From Anaerolineae bacterium (GTDB lineage: Bacteria > Chloroflexota > Anaerolineae > UBA4142): DNA of 12,291 bases. A model generated the notes under the pieces. That model was not told where the DNA came from, ran no database searches, and was given only the letters and a program-made list of their open reading frames with translations. Location of the stretch: positions 1 through 12,291 of the forward strand of contig JAOACU010000060.1 in assembly GCA_026417715.1 (NCBI GenBank), read 5' to 3'. How positions within the stretch are numbered: the first letter of the stretch is position 1; each line of letters begins with the position of its first letter. Shown here piece after piece: positions 1-6,081 of the stretch. The position numbers and the translations under genes are program-made.

Positions 1-700
1 TACCTACACCGTACGGTTCGTATGAAAACTGCGAACCAACGACTTTGGTGCCCGGATAAGCCAGTTGAAAGCCATACAAGATGATGTCATCCGTGCTGAC
101 CGCATCGAGTTGACCTGCCACTAGTGCTTGCGCAGCAGCCGCCCACGTATCAAACTCGACCACCTGGGCTTTGGTCATCTGTTTCAGGTTCGTCGCGCTC
201 GTGGTGCCGCGCGCAGCACCGACTTTTTTGTTGTCCAGATCAGTCAACCCTTTGATCGTGGAGGCTTGTGGTACCAAGATGCGTTGCCCCGCCACATAGT
301 ACACAACCGAAAAATCAATTTCCTTGAGCCGCTCTTCGTTGATCGTCATCGTTGCGATGGCGAGATCAATCACTCCTTCTTTGAGTTGTGGGATGCGTTG
401 CGCCGAAGTGATGATCTTGAATTCCACTTTGCTCGGATCGCCAAAGATATAGTTAGCGATTTCTTTGGCGAGTGCCACGTCGAATCCTTCCAATTGATTC
501 GTCTGTGGATTGAGATAGCAAAACGTTGGCGTGTCCGACCGCGTGCCCACGACGAGTTTGCCCCGGTCCTGAACCTTACGCAGTCCTGTGCCTGCAGGGG
601 CTTGCGGCAATGCCGATTTGGTGGGTACTGGCGTCGCACTGCTACACGCTACCAGAACTACCAACATCAACGCGAGTACGAGCCATACATTTTTACGCAT
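1..700 (-). CDS. ABC transporter substrate-binding lipoprotein, amino-acid (SBP_bac_3) type, partial at left edge
   Basis: Reading the minus strand from the ATG at 700 gives 233 open codons that run off the left edge, so the C-terminus is missing. Residues 1-19 form a lipoprotein signal: basic start, hydrophobic core, then lipobox L16-V17-A18-C19. The mature protein would be lipid-anchored outside the membrane. The family is the polar amino acid binding type. It shows KLVVGT near residue 48, LEGFDVALAKE near 70-80, then DLAIATMTINEER and LDNKKVGAARGTTSATN, which are typical of glutamine, histidine and arginine binders. The exact ligand cannot be read. A strong Shine-Dalgarno (AGGAGG, 715-710) sits 9 nt upstream and fixes the start. 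The gene follows the Cache-HAMP sensor in the same direction after 110 bp containing a hairpin repeat. No permease is visible, though one may lie beyond the edge. It could feed a transporter or present ligand to the neighbouring sensor. Confidence 0.9.
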   Translation of the reverse strand, partial: MRKNVWLVLALMLVVLVACSSATPVPTKSALPQAPAGTGLRKVQDRGKLVVGTRSDTPTFCYLNPQTNQLEGFDVALAKEIANYIFGDPSKVEFKIITSAQRIPQLKEGVIDLAIATMTINEERLKEIDFSVVYYVAGQRILVPQASTIKGLTDLDNKKVGAARGTTSATNLKQMTKAQVVEFDTWAAAAQALVAGQLDAVSTDDIILYGFQLAYPGTKVVGSQFSYEPYGVG

Positions 701-727
701 ACGCTTCTCCCTCCTTTGTTCATTCAC

Positions 728-793
728 CTTACGCAACGGGTCGGAAAATTTGATGTGAAACGTAGGACAAGCAAACTTGTCCTACGTGTGCGT
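728..793. repeat. Dispersed palindromic repeat, copy A
   Basis: The core is a perfect 12-bp stem (760-771 with 776-787) closed by a CAAA loop, of the form ACGTAGGACAAG / CTTGTCCTACGT. Outer arms TTACGCA (729-735) and TGCGTA (788-793) flank it. The layout and many bases match copy B at 9660-9729. It lies between the Cache-HAMP gene and the substrate-binding protein gene. In minus-strand mRNA it would fold into a strong hairpin, but no T-run follows, so a terminator is not supported. Confidence 0.8.
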
Positions 794-810
794 ACCATCG
801 GTTATTCATT

Positions 811-2082
811 CTACGAACCCGCGCGTCGCGCGCGTAGACGTTCGATCGCGGCTTGCAAAGACAATTGCATACGCGCAATCGCTTCGGCGAGTTCACCAAT
901 TTCGTCGCGCCGATCCAGTTCGATCTTCGCGTCGAGTTCTCCCAGACTGATGCGTTCTGCCACCTGAGTCAACCGATTGATCGGCGCTGTAAATGTTTGC
1001 GCAACGATGAAACTAATCAAGATGACTGCCAAAACCAACAAACCAATCACCAGACGGTTGATAGTCGCCCAAAATTCGATCTCACCAAAGAACGATGAGA
1101 AAGGTGACATGATCACGTAACGCCAGGGCTTGTTGGAGAGATTCGTGATGGCGGCGAGATGACGTTCGGGATTGATGTCCGAAGAAGTTTCAAACGTTCG
1201 GATGCCTGGCGTCACCAGCGCGTTGGCGAGTTCGGGGATGGGCACCACGCGCACGCCTGTCGCGGCGACGGGACCAAAACGTCGCTCATCAATCAGTGCT
1301 TTTTCCACTTCGGGCGCCAAGCGCGCCACGGCAGTAAAGATTTGGAAACTCCCTTCCATTTCCGAGCGGCGTCCCAAACTCAAACTATTGGCAATGCGGA
1401 TGCCGTTTTCATCCAGCAACAAGCCATACGAACCACGCCCTGCCACATCCTTGTCGCGCTCGACGAGACTCCAGATACCGTCGAGTGACAAGCGGATGGC
1501 GGCAACACCGACAACCTGATTATTGGGACCGAAAATCGGCGCGCTGAAAAAGATAGCCGGACGCCCTGTGACCGCCGATACACTAGGATCGGAAATGTAG
1601 GGTGTGCCTTTCCTGGCTTCGATGAAGAACGGACGGAAAGAAACATCCAATCCCACATCTGATTCGGCGGAGGATAAGATGATTTTACCATCTATCCCAA
1701 TGATCGCGGCGGCTTCATAATCGGTACGCGTAGCAGTTGCTCTCAGCGCTTGTATGGCATTCGCGCGTGACAAGCCAGCACTGGGGTTCGTTGCAAAGTC
1801 AACGACTTCTGCCATACGGCTCAAGGTGATTACATCTTCACGGCGGTCACGCAAGTACTGGTCAATGGACTGTGCCGTAGCCACACTTCGATTATACAAG
1901 TTCGAGGTGGCTTGTTCTGTCACCACGTTACGAAAGATGTTGAACGACCAAGCCCCTAGCAACGCGCTCGGTACGACGCTCAACAGAAGCAACAGCCACG
2001 TCAACTTGCGGCGAATGCGCCAGCCCCGCAAGTCAAAGAAATCTCTTAAACTAGCCACCAATGCATTCAAGACATTTGGCAT
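811..2082 (-). CDS. Membrane sensor with extracellular Cache-like domain and HAMP, no output domain
   Basis: The 423-residue protein has a cytoplasmic N-terminus, TM1 at about 27-50, a roughly 290-residue extracellular region, TM2 at about 344-364, and a HAMP domain from about 365 (TAPINRLTQVAERISLGELD, then DEIGELAEAIARM). It ends about 59 residues after TM2. The extracellular part resembles a double Cache sensor as in chemoreceptors and sensor kinases: YLRDRREDVITLSRMAEV in the first helix, later FSAPIF and VGVAAIRLSLDGIW. No kinase, GGDEF, methyl-accepting or phosphatase domain follows, and the stop is a clean TAG. The output must therefore be a separate protein, perhaps the Roadblock/PATAN/GTPase set just upstream. 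The start at 2082 has AAGGAG 6 nt upstream. The gene follows the winged-helix gene by 31 bp and is probably cotranscribed with it. The ligand is unknown; a small organic molecule is typical of Cache domains. Confidence 0.85.
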   Translation of the reverse strand: MPNVLNALVASLRDFFDLRGWRIRRKLTWLLLLLSVVPSALLGAWSFNIFRNVVTEQATSNLYNRSVATAQSIDQYLRDRREDVITLSRMAEVVDFATNPSAGLSRANAIQALRATATRTDYEAAAIIGIDGKIILSSAESDVGLDVSFRPFFIEARKGTPYISDPSVSAVTGRPAIFFSAPIFGPNNQVVGVAAIRLSLDGIWSLVERDKDVAGRGSYGLLLDENGIRIANSLSLGRRSEMEGSFQIFTAVARLAPEVEKALIDERRFGPVAATGVRVVPIPELANALVTPGIRTFETSSDINPERHLAAITNLSNKPWRYVIMSPFSSFFGEIEFWATINRLVIGLLVLAVILISFIVAQTFTAPINRLTQVAERISLGELDAKIELDRRDEIGELAEAIARMQLSLQAAIERLRARRAGS

Positions 2083-2113
2083 AGGTTACTCCTTGCAAAA
2101 AGTACGAATGAAC

Positions 2114-2584
2114 TTAGAGTTTACGAATCGCCTCCAACATCACTTGTTGAAAACGCAAGCGACGTGCAGGATCACGAATCTCTTCACTCACGCGTTCGAT
2201 GAGGTCAGCGAGACGTTCACGCGGAAAACTTTCCTGCTTTTCACCCAACGCGGCGACGGCATCTTCGAGAATCACCGGTGCCAAAGGACCCACCGCGCGC
2301 GCAAGTTCGATACTCAACTGATTAAAGAACGTCGCGTCCACCGTTGCACGCACCGGGGCAAGCGTACCAGCCGCGACTTCGAGGATGCGCGCTTGTAACA
2401 ACGATTCTGCCACGCGTTGCGCGGTTGCCATATCCATTCCGATCCGTTGGGCGATTTCGGACAAGGTGCGCGCACCATCCACTTGCGAAAGAATGCGCCA
2501 CGCTTCGGGTTTCAAGTTGATTTCGCCTGTCAATTCACTCGTGGATAAGCGAAAGACCACGTTGGACAAGGGACTTGCGCTCAT
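2114..2584 (-). CDS. Small winged-helix-like adaptor protein with C-terminal helical domain
   Basis: The 156-residue soluble protein starts at 2584 behind a strong Shine-Dalgarno (GGAGGAG, 9 nt away). Residues about 26-72 look like a compact winged-helix: AWRILSQVDGARTLSEIAQRI, then MATAQRVAESLLQARILEV. This kind of segment often follows PATAN domains, as in DUF4388 proteins, and is not necessarily DNA-binding. Residues about 84-156 are helical (TFFNQLSIELARAVGPLAP, then RLADLIERVSEEIRDPARR). They resemble small C-terminal domains on some bacterial signalling proteins, with an 'ARxxGPLA' helix; I recall this only loosely. There are no membrane segments and no enzyme motif. Its position between the Roadblock gene and the Cache-HAMP sensor suggests an adaptor linking the sensor to the GTPase set. 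A transcription factor role is possible but less supported, because the putative recognition helix is not notably basic. Confidence 0.7.
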   Translation of the reverse strand: MSASPLSNVVFRLSTSELTGEINLKPEAWRILSQVDGARTLSEIAQRIGMDMATAQRVAESLLQARILEVAAGTLAPVRATVDATFFNQLSIELARAVGPLAPVILEDAVAALGEKQESFPRERLADLIERVSEEIRDPARRLRFQQVMLEAIRKL

Positions 2585-2614
2585 ATCTGTTTGCTCCTCC
2601 AGACGAATTAGTTG

Positions 2615-2708
2615 ACGCTCATGGGTAGAAAACGGTAAATGGCTTGTCCAGACCTCACAGGTCTCGGAGACCTGTGAGGTCTAGAAACCCCTTTCTACCC
2701 AAGAGCGT
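2615..2708. repeat. Nested palindrome between the Roadblock and winged-helix genes
   Basis: A perfect inner palindrome has 16-bp arms, AGACCTCACAGGTCTC (2650-2665) and its complement (2667-2682), around a single central G. Outer arms also pair: GGGTAGAAA (2623-2631) with TTTCTACCC (2692-2700), then ACGCTC (2615-2620) with GAGCGT (2703-2708). The element nearly fills the 123-bp gap and touches the stop codon of the Roadblock gene. No T-run follows on either strand. It looks like a short mobile palindrome (REP/MITE-like) that may stabilise or attenuate the polycistronic mRNA. Confidence 0.8.
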
Positions 2709-3178
2709 TAGTTGAATCCGCCTCCCATACCAAAGCGCATGTCAATTCGTGGCTGAGGAGAGAGATTTCTCTGCAACTCCTTGTCCGCTTGAAATGGCGC
2801 AGCGGCAACGTTGCAGGTCATTCGCAAGAGTGCGCGGTTCACTTCGCGCGTACACACGACGACGAGAAAAGCGTTCCCCAGCGTGCGCGCGTACACCCAC
2901 CGATCGTCATAGCGTACTTCGATTTCTTCGAACGTGTGCCCAGAGAAGGCGTTCCACAAATTCGCGACACATCCGCCGATGCGACTGGCAGTCTCGCGTG
3001 TAATCGGAACGTTGTACCACAGAACCAGGGCATTGCCGCGCGTGTCGCAGACGAACGCGCTCTGCACTCCAGGCACTTTGTCCATCTCGCGCAAGAGGGC
3101 TTCGGCGCGCTTGTTGAGCGTTGTCAACAACGCGCCACTCCATTCGGGAGTAAATTCTTGTGGAATCAAAGTCGCCAT
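2708..3178 (-). CDS. Roadblock/LC7 domain protein (candidate GTPase regulator)
   Basis: This 156-residue soluble protein has a Roadblock/LC7 fold signature over about residues 18-125. A first helix (LNKRAEALLREMDKVPGV) is followed by a beta hairpin with a turn glycine (QSAFVCDTRGNALVLWYN), then the long central helix (TASRIGGCVANLWNAF), strands (EEIEVRYDDRWVYARTL, NAFLVVVCT) and a final helix (REVNRALLRMTCNVA). The last 30 residues are low-complexity and Gly/Met rich. Bacterial Roadblock proteins such as MglB dimerise and act as GTPase-activating or exchange partners of Ras-like GTPases. The receiver-GTPase at 5041-5970 is therefore the obvious partner, by inference from gene context. The start at 3178 has GGAG 8 nt upstream, which overlaps the end of the preceding gene; the gap is 12 bp, so translational coupling is likely. 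Confidence 0.85.
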   Translation of the reverse strand: MATLIPQEFTPEWSGALLTTLNKRAEALLREMDKVPGVQSAFVCDTRGNALVLWYNVPITRETASRIGGCVANLWNAFSGHTFEEIEVRYDDRWVYARTLGNAFLVVVCTREVNRALLRMTCNVAAAPFQADKELQRNLSPQPRIDMRFGMGGGFN

Positions 3179-3190
3179 TCGGTTGCTCCG

Positions 3191-4207
3191 TTAGACGCCA
3201 AAGACCTCGGGCAAAAGTGTGGCCAAGCCCAGTTGTTCCAACTGCGCGGCACGCTCGGTACGCAAGGTGGCAGTGGCATTACGCAATTGTGTCATCAAGT
3301 TTGCCGAGGCATACTGTGTTGCCAACTGTCGTATCGTCAACGTGAGACAGTCTGCCAATCCTGTATTAAAGCGCGCCACAGTCGCTTGCCCCTCGAAACG
3401 AATTTGACCGTTACGATACTCGAACTCACCCGCGAACGGATCAAGAAAAGGATAGACATTCGCTTGATCTACGCACACGCGTCGAAACGTGAGGTTGAAC
3501 GCATCGGCTTGCGTCGAGCGGTCTATCACGCTCGCGACCAGATTGAAAATCTCTTGCCACAACGTCAAAACGTGCGGACGTGCTAGACTCTCCGCCAGAT
3601 CAAGATCGGCACTATAGACGCGTGTGAGATCGGTGCGATACACGGTAAAGAGCGCGGGGACTTGGGTCGTTGCTTTGATGATCGGATTCAAAAGTGCTAC
3701 GCCCGAACTTGTCTGAGCATCTTTTGCCCACACACATTCGATTACTTGACCGTCGCGCATCAAGATCGTTGCCGCATCCTTTTTCCCTGTCCAGCGCACG
3801 ACAATCGAACCTGTATGTTTTTCGTTTTGCAACTTGGTCACCAGTTTGTCCAAACCGGTCAGATCGTTGCTCAAATCGCGATACAGTGGTTCGCCCGATA
3901 ATACATTCGCCAGCAATTGAACGATTTCGGCTTCAAGGCGATAGACATTGACGGCGTAATCTTTTTCGTTTCCTCGCGCCGAAATGCCGGCAACGGCATT
4001 CGTGCCTGTGCGTTGTTGATCCTTGACCGTCTCAACCGCGTTCACGATGCGTCCCGTATCGAAGAGGAGAATACCTTCATACTCCCAACCGACGAGTTGT
4101 ACGTAACCGGTGAACTGGGTATTTTGCAGTTCCGCGAGTAAAGCGTTGAATTGAATGAACGAAGTGTTCAGGTTCTCGTAGAGTGCGTTGAGGCGTGGAA
4201 AGAGCAT
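3191..4207 (-). CDS. Tandem PATAN-like (DUF4388-like) protein with C-terminal domain of unknown function
   Basis: The 338-residue soluble protein has two segments resembling the PATAN/DUF4388 fold: about 18-105 (FNALLAELQNTQFTGYVQL, GILLFDTGRIVNAVE) and about 117-185 (LDKLVTKLQNEKHTGSIVV, AATILMRDGQVIECVW). Both share the 'helix, TG-x-V beta, G-x-I/V turn' pattern. The C-terminal ~130 residues (WQEIFNLVASVIDR to DPFAGEFEYRNGQIRFEG, then a helical tail) match no family I can name. I place the start at 4207 rather than the in-frame ATG at 4213. The Shine-Dalgarno AGGAG (4220-4216) is 8 nt from the 4207 ATG but only 2 nt from the other. The gene lies 14 bp after the PATAN-Roadblock-like gene and 12 bp before the Roadblock gene, within one tight operon. 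PATAN proteins are thought to be scaffolds in two-component and GTPase signalling, which fits this context. Confidence 0.75.
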   Translation of the reverse strand: MLFPRLNALYENLNTSFIQFNALLAELQNTQFTGYVQLVGWEYEGILLFDTGRIVNAVETVKDQQRTGTNAVAGISARGNEKDYAVNVYRLEAEIVQLLANVLSGEPLYRDLSNDLTGLDKLVTKLQNEKHTGSIVVRWTGKKDAATILMRDGQVIECVWAKDAQTSSGVALLNPIIKATTQVPALFTVYRTDLTRVYSADLDLAESLARPHVLTLWQEIFNLVASVIDRSTQADAFNLTFRRVCVDQANVYPFLDPFAGEFEYRNGQIRFEGQATVARFNTGLADCLTLTIRQLATQYASANLMTQLRNATATLRTERAAQLEQLGLATLLPEVFGV

Positions 4208-4221
4208 TCCCATCTCTCCTG

Positions 4222-4866
4222 CTAGCCCATCATTTCTTGCACGGCTTTGGCAATCTCATCGAGGACGACGCGACTATCGAACCAACCAGCGAAATAGTCG
4301 TCCTGTAATTTTTGTACCCAGATTCTCTCTTGGGCATTGCTAAAGACAATTTGACGCGGCGTGTCCAAGTTCAAGAGTTTTTGGATTTGTTCGACATTGG
4401 CGTACACCAACATCACCGTGCGCGCGTCGCCGGGCACCTCTTCGCCGGGGGCTTCGGCGCGCACCGCGCCGTTCAGACGAAACACCCGCGCGCCGCGTAC
4501 GCCGATTTTGTTTTTGAGCGCGCGAAGACGTGTCTCTAACAAATGGTCGCGTTCCGCGCGCGCTTCGTCCGCGCGGCGCAATCCTTCGATGAGCAGCGCG
4601 CTCCAGGGCGTCGTCACATTCCGCTCTAGCGAAGGCACCTGATCGTCCACACGGAAATCGCCTTCTTCCCAGGTCAGTAACTCGTAGACGGCATTCTCAC
4701 CCGTCAAATCGCCGACAGTTGCGTAAATCAACTCGCCGTTGGCAAAAATCAGCGTGCCCTGACGCTTGCCGCGCGTGATAACTACTCGCGACTGGTTTTG
4801 TTCGCTACATTGGACTTGGACCAAGTTCGGTAAACTGAGATCGCGCAAAGTCCCTGTGAGAGGCAT
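4222..4866 (-). CDS. PATAN (DUF4388) protein with degenerate Roadblock-like C-terminus
   Basis: The protein has 214 residues. Residues 1-100 are a clear PATAN/DUF4388 domain: MPLTGTLRDLSLPNLVQVQC, then QGTLIFANGELIYATVGDLTGENAVYELL split by turns, and WEEGDFRV. Residues about 100-120 form a charged helix that may be a coiled coil. Residues about 122-214 read like a weak Roadblock domain: GARVFRLNGAVRAEAP as first strand-turn-strand, ARTVMLVYANVEQIQKLLN as central helix, RQIVFSNAQERIWVQKLQ and DDYFAGWFD as strands, and a final helix. That assignment is pattern matching by eye. The start at 4866 is preceded by AAGGTGAG. This is the first gene of the PATAN-PATAN-Roadblock group, after a 174-bp gap from the receiver-GTPase. 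A role as effector or scaffold for that GTPase is inferred. Confidence 0.8.
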   Translation of the reverse strand: MPLTGTLRDLSLPNLVQVQCSEQNQSRVVITRGKRQGTLIFANGELIYATVGDLTGENAVYELLTWEEGDFRVDDQVPSLERNVTTPWSALLIEGLRRADEARAERDHLLETRLRALKNKIGVRGARVFRLNGAVRAEAPGEEVPGDARTVMLVYANVEQIQKLLNLDTPRQIVFSNAQERIWVQKLQDDYFAGWFDSRVVLDEIAKAVQEMMG

Positions 4867-4924
4867 AATCTTTATCTCACCTTATTGATATTGTGTATCG
4901 CACACAGGCACAAAAGGATTTCTG

Positions 4925-4993
4925 TTCACCAAGAACATAAAGGTCGCGAAGAATCGTAGAAACTTGGTGGTGCTTTGTGAACTTCGTGGAGAA
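4925..4993. repeat. Degenerate intergenic inverted repeat (TTCACCA...GAA type)
   Basis: Arms at 4925-4951 and 4973-4993 are imperfect complements. TTCACCAAGAA on one side corresponds to the complement of TTCGTGGAGAA on the other (9 of 11 matching), and the inner parts share AAAG and GAAG words. Similar arms starting TTCACCA with AAAG/GAAG words are common intergenic repeats in environmental bacterial genomes. It occupies the gap upstream of the PATAN gene and does not code. Confidence 0.45.
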
Positions 4994-5010
4994 AAAAGTC
5001 TATTGCACTG

Positions 5011-5040
5011 TTGCAGGACAAGGTTCAAACTTGCCCTACA
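5011..5040. repeat. Dispersed palindromic repeat, copy C, next to the GTPase stop codon
   Basis: AGGACAAG (5015-5022) pairs with CTTGCCCT (5030-5037) with one mismatch, around the 7-nt loop GTTCAAA. The flanks TG and CA pair further out. The core resembles copies A and B. It abuts the TGA of the receiver-GTPase gene at 5041-5043, so it would form a 3'-end hairpin in that mRNA. A T-run lies 16 nt beyond the stem, which is too far for a standard intrinsic terminator. Confidence 0.65.
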
Positions 5041-5970
5041 TCATCTTTCGAGTGTGGACGTATGGGCGTAATCCAGCGCCACGTGAGCGAGAGCATGAAA
5101 GAATTCACGCACTCCTTCACCAGTACGGCAACTGGTTTCAAAAAACGGCATCCGCCACATACGCGCCAGTTCTGCTCCTTCGGCGGTGCTCACTTGACGC
5201 GGCAAATCGGTCTTGTTGCCCGCAAGTACGAACGGCACATTCGGCGCAATGGACAAAATCTCTGCGCGCCAGTGGGGCAAGCGTTCAAATGTACTGCGTT
5301 GACTCACATCATACACCAAGCCCACCGCTTTGCTGCCGCGATAAAACGCGCGTCGCGTAAACTCGAACTGCTCTTGCCCACTGACATCCCAGACAATCAG
5401 CCGCGTAGGTTGATTATCGTGTTGAATATCGTAGAGATGAAAATCTACGCCGATGGTCATCACGCGCGCGACCTGAAATTTGCCAGTGCACAAGCGATGA
5501 ATCAGCGTGGTCTTGCCGACGTTCCCTTCTCCGCCCAGCGTGATTTTCAAGCCACGCGTTTTATGGTTGTTCGAATTGTTGTGCGGCGGATCGTTATCTT
5601 GCGTAAATGCCAGCGCATCTTCGATGACGCGTTTCAAGTCCACCAAGGGAAACGGTTTTGCCATATAGTGGTACACGTTCAAGCGACGCGCGGCTTGTTC
5701 CACTTCTTCTGAACCGTAGGCAGTAATCAAAATGGTCAGCGTCGAAGGCGCGCGTTCTTTGAGGGTCTCGATGAGTTGCAACCCCGTCATCCCTGGCATA
5801 CGCTGGTCGGTTACAATCAAGTCCCAGCGGCTTTGGGCAACCTTTTCCAAAGCGGCTTCGCCCGAAGGCACAGTCTCAACGTAGAATTTGGCGCCCAAAT
5901 CTATCAACCCGTCTTTAATCAGGAATGCAACCGACGGGTCATCTTCGACAATTAGTACACGTTTGGTCAT
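5041..5970 (-). CDS. Response-regulator receiver fused to Rab/Ras-like small GTPase
   Basis: The 309-residue protein joins two signalling domains. Residues 1-124 are a CheY-like receiver with acidic pair E9/D10-D11, phosphoacceptor D55, switch T83 and K105. An Asn-rich linker (about 125-139) leads to a complete Ras-superfamily G domain. It has a P-loop GEGNVGKT (147-154), switch-I T172 in TIGVDFH, WDVSGQE (194-200) with Q199 equivalent to Ras Q61, NKTD (252-255) and ETSC (278-281). TIGVDFH and WDVSGQE resemble eukaryotic Rab more than MglA. No C-terminal cysteine is present, so no lipid anchoring by prenylation. Phosphorylation of D55 probably controls nucleotide state or partner binding; this is inferred. 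I chose the ATG at 5970, where the receiver begins in the usual way. The in-frame GTG at 5985 has no ribosome site, but the G-run before 5970 is also close (3 nt). The gene follows the OmpR-type regulator by 111 bp and has its own promoter. Confidence 0.93.
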   Translation of the reverse strand: MTKRVLIVEDDPSVAFLIKDGLIDLGAKFYVETVPSGEAALEKVAQSRWDLIVTDQRMPGMTGLQLIETLKERAPSTLTILITAYGSEEVEQAARRLNVYHYMAKPFPLVDLKRVIEDALAFTQDNDPPHNNSNNHKTRGLKITLGGEGNVGKTTLIHRLCTGKFQVARVMTIGVDFHLYDIQHDNQPTRLIVWDVSGQEQFEFTRRAFYRGSKAVGLVYDVSQRSTFERLPHWRAEILSIAPNVPFVLAGNKTDLPRQVSTAEGAELARMWRMPFFETSCRTGEGVREFFHALAHVALDYAHTSTLER

Positions 5971-5976
5971 TGTCCC

Positions 5977-6041
5977 CCCAATCACAACACTTTGGCTTGT
6001 CCCGCTTAGACGAGTATACCCGATTTTACGTTGTGATTGGG
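5977..6041. promoter_or_regulatory. Perfect 12-bp inverted repeat flanking the receiver-GTPase promoter
   Basis: CCCAATCACAAC (5977-5988) and GTTGTGATTGGG (6030-6041) are exact complements 41 bp apart. The arm centres are 53 bp apart, about five helical turns. One arm covers the start/ribosome-site region, the other the -35 region of the gene at 5041-5970. It could be a looping operator, or an mRNA stem present only in transcripts reading through from the upstream regulator gene. Confidence 0.65.
6013..6018 (-). promoter_or_regulatory. Candidate -10 element for the receiver-GTPase gene
   Basis: Read on the minus strand, 6018-6013 is TATACT, a good -10 box. It would start transcription near 6006, about 35 nt before the 5970 ATG. 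No good -35 lies 16-18 bp upstream. The promoter may therefore need an activator, consistent with the GTTAC sites at 6041-6077. Confidence 0.5.
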
Positions 6042-6077
6042 TTACAAAGCGTTACAATTGTGTAACGATTCGGTAAC
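6041..6077. promoter_or_regulatory. Cluster of four GTTAC half-sites (possible operator)
   Basis: GTTAC occurs at 6041-6045 and 6051-6055, and its complement GTAAC at 6062-6066 and 6073-6077. This gives a near-symmetric four-site array whose inner pair is GTTACA-4 bp-TGTAAC. It lies at about -35 to -71 from the predicted start of the receiver-GTPase transcript, a usual place for an activator, and in the gap just after the OmpR-type regulator's stop codon. Confidence 0.55.
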
Positions 6078-6081
6078 AAGA

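Noticed and set aside
128..967. A 279-codon open frame on the plus strand
   Set aside because: It overlaps the binding protein and Cache-HAMP genes and crosses their intergenic hairpin; no domain and no ribosome site.
4867..4912. Promoter for the PATAN gene (minus-strand TTGTGC, 17 bp, TATCAA)
   Set aside because: Both boxes match consensus poorly; the gene may be read from the upstream promoter, so I did not list it.
4995..5040. Intrinsic terminator after the receiver-GTPase gene
   Set aside because: The hairpin is present but the T-run starts about 16 nt beyond the stem, so it is kept as a repeat only.
5041..5970. Calling the GTPase MglA
   Set aside because: Its G3 motif WDVSGQE and TIGVDFH switch are Rab/Ras-like, and it is fused to a receiver; only the superfamily is supported.
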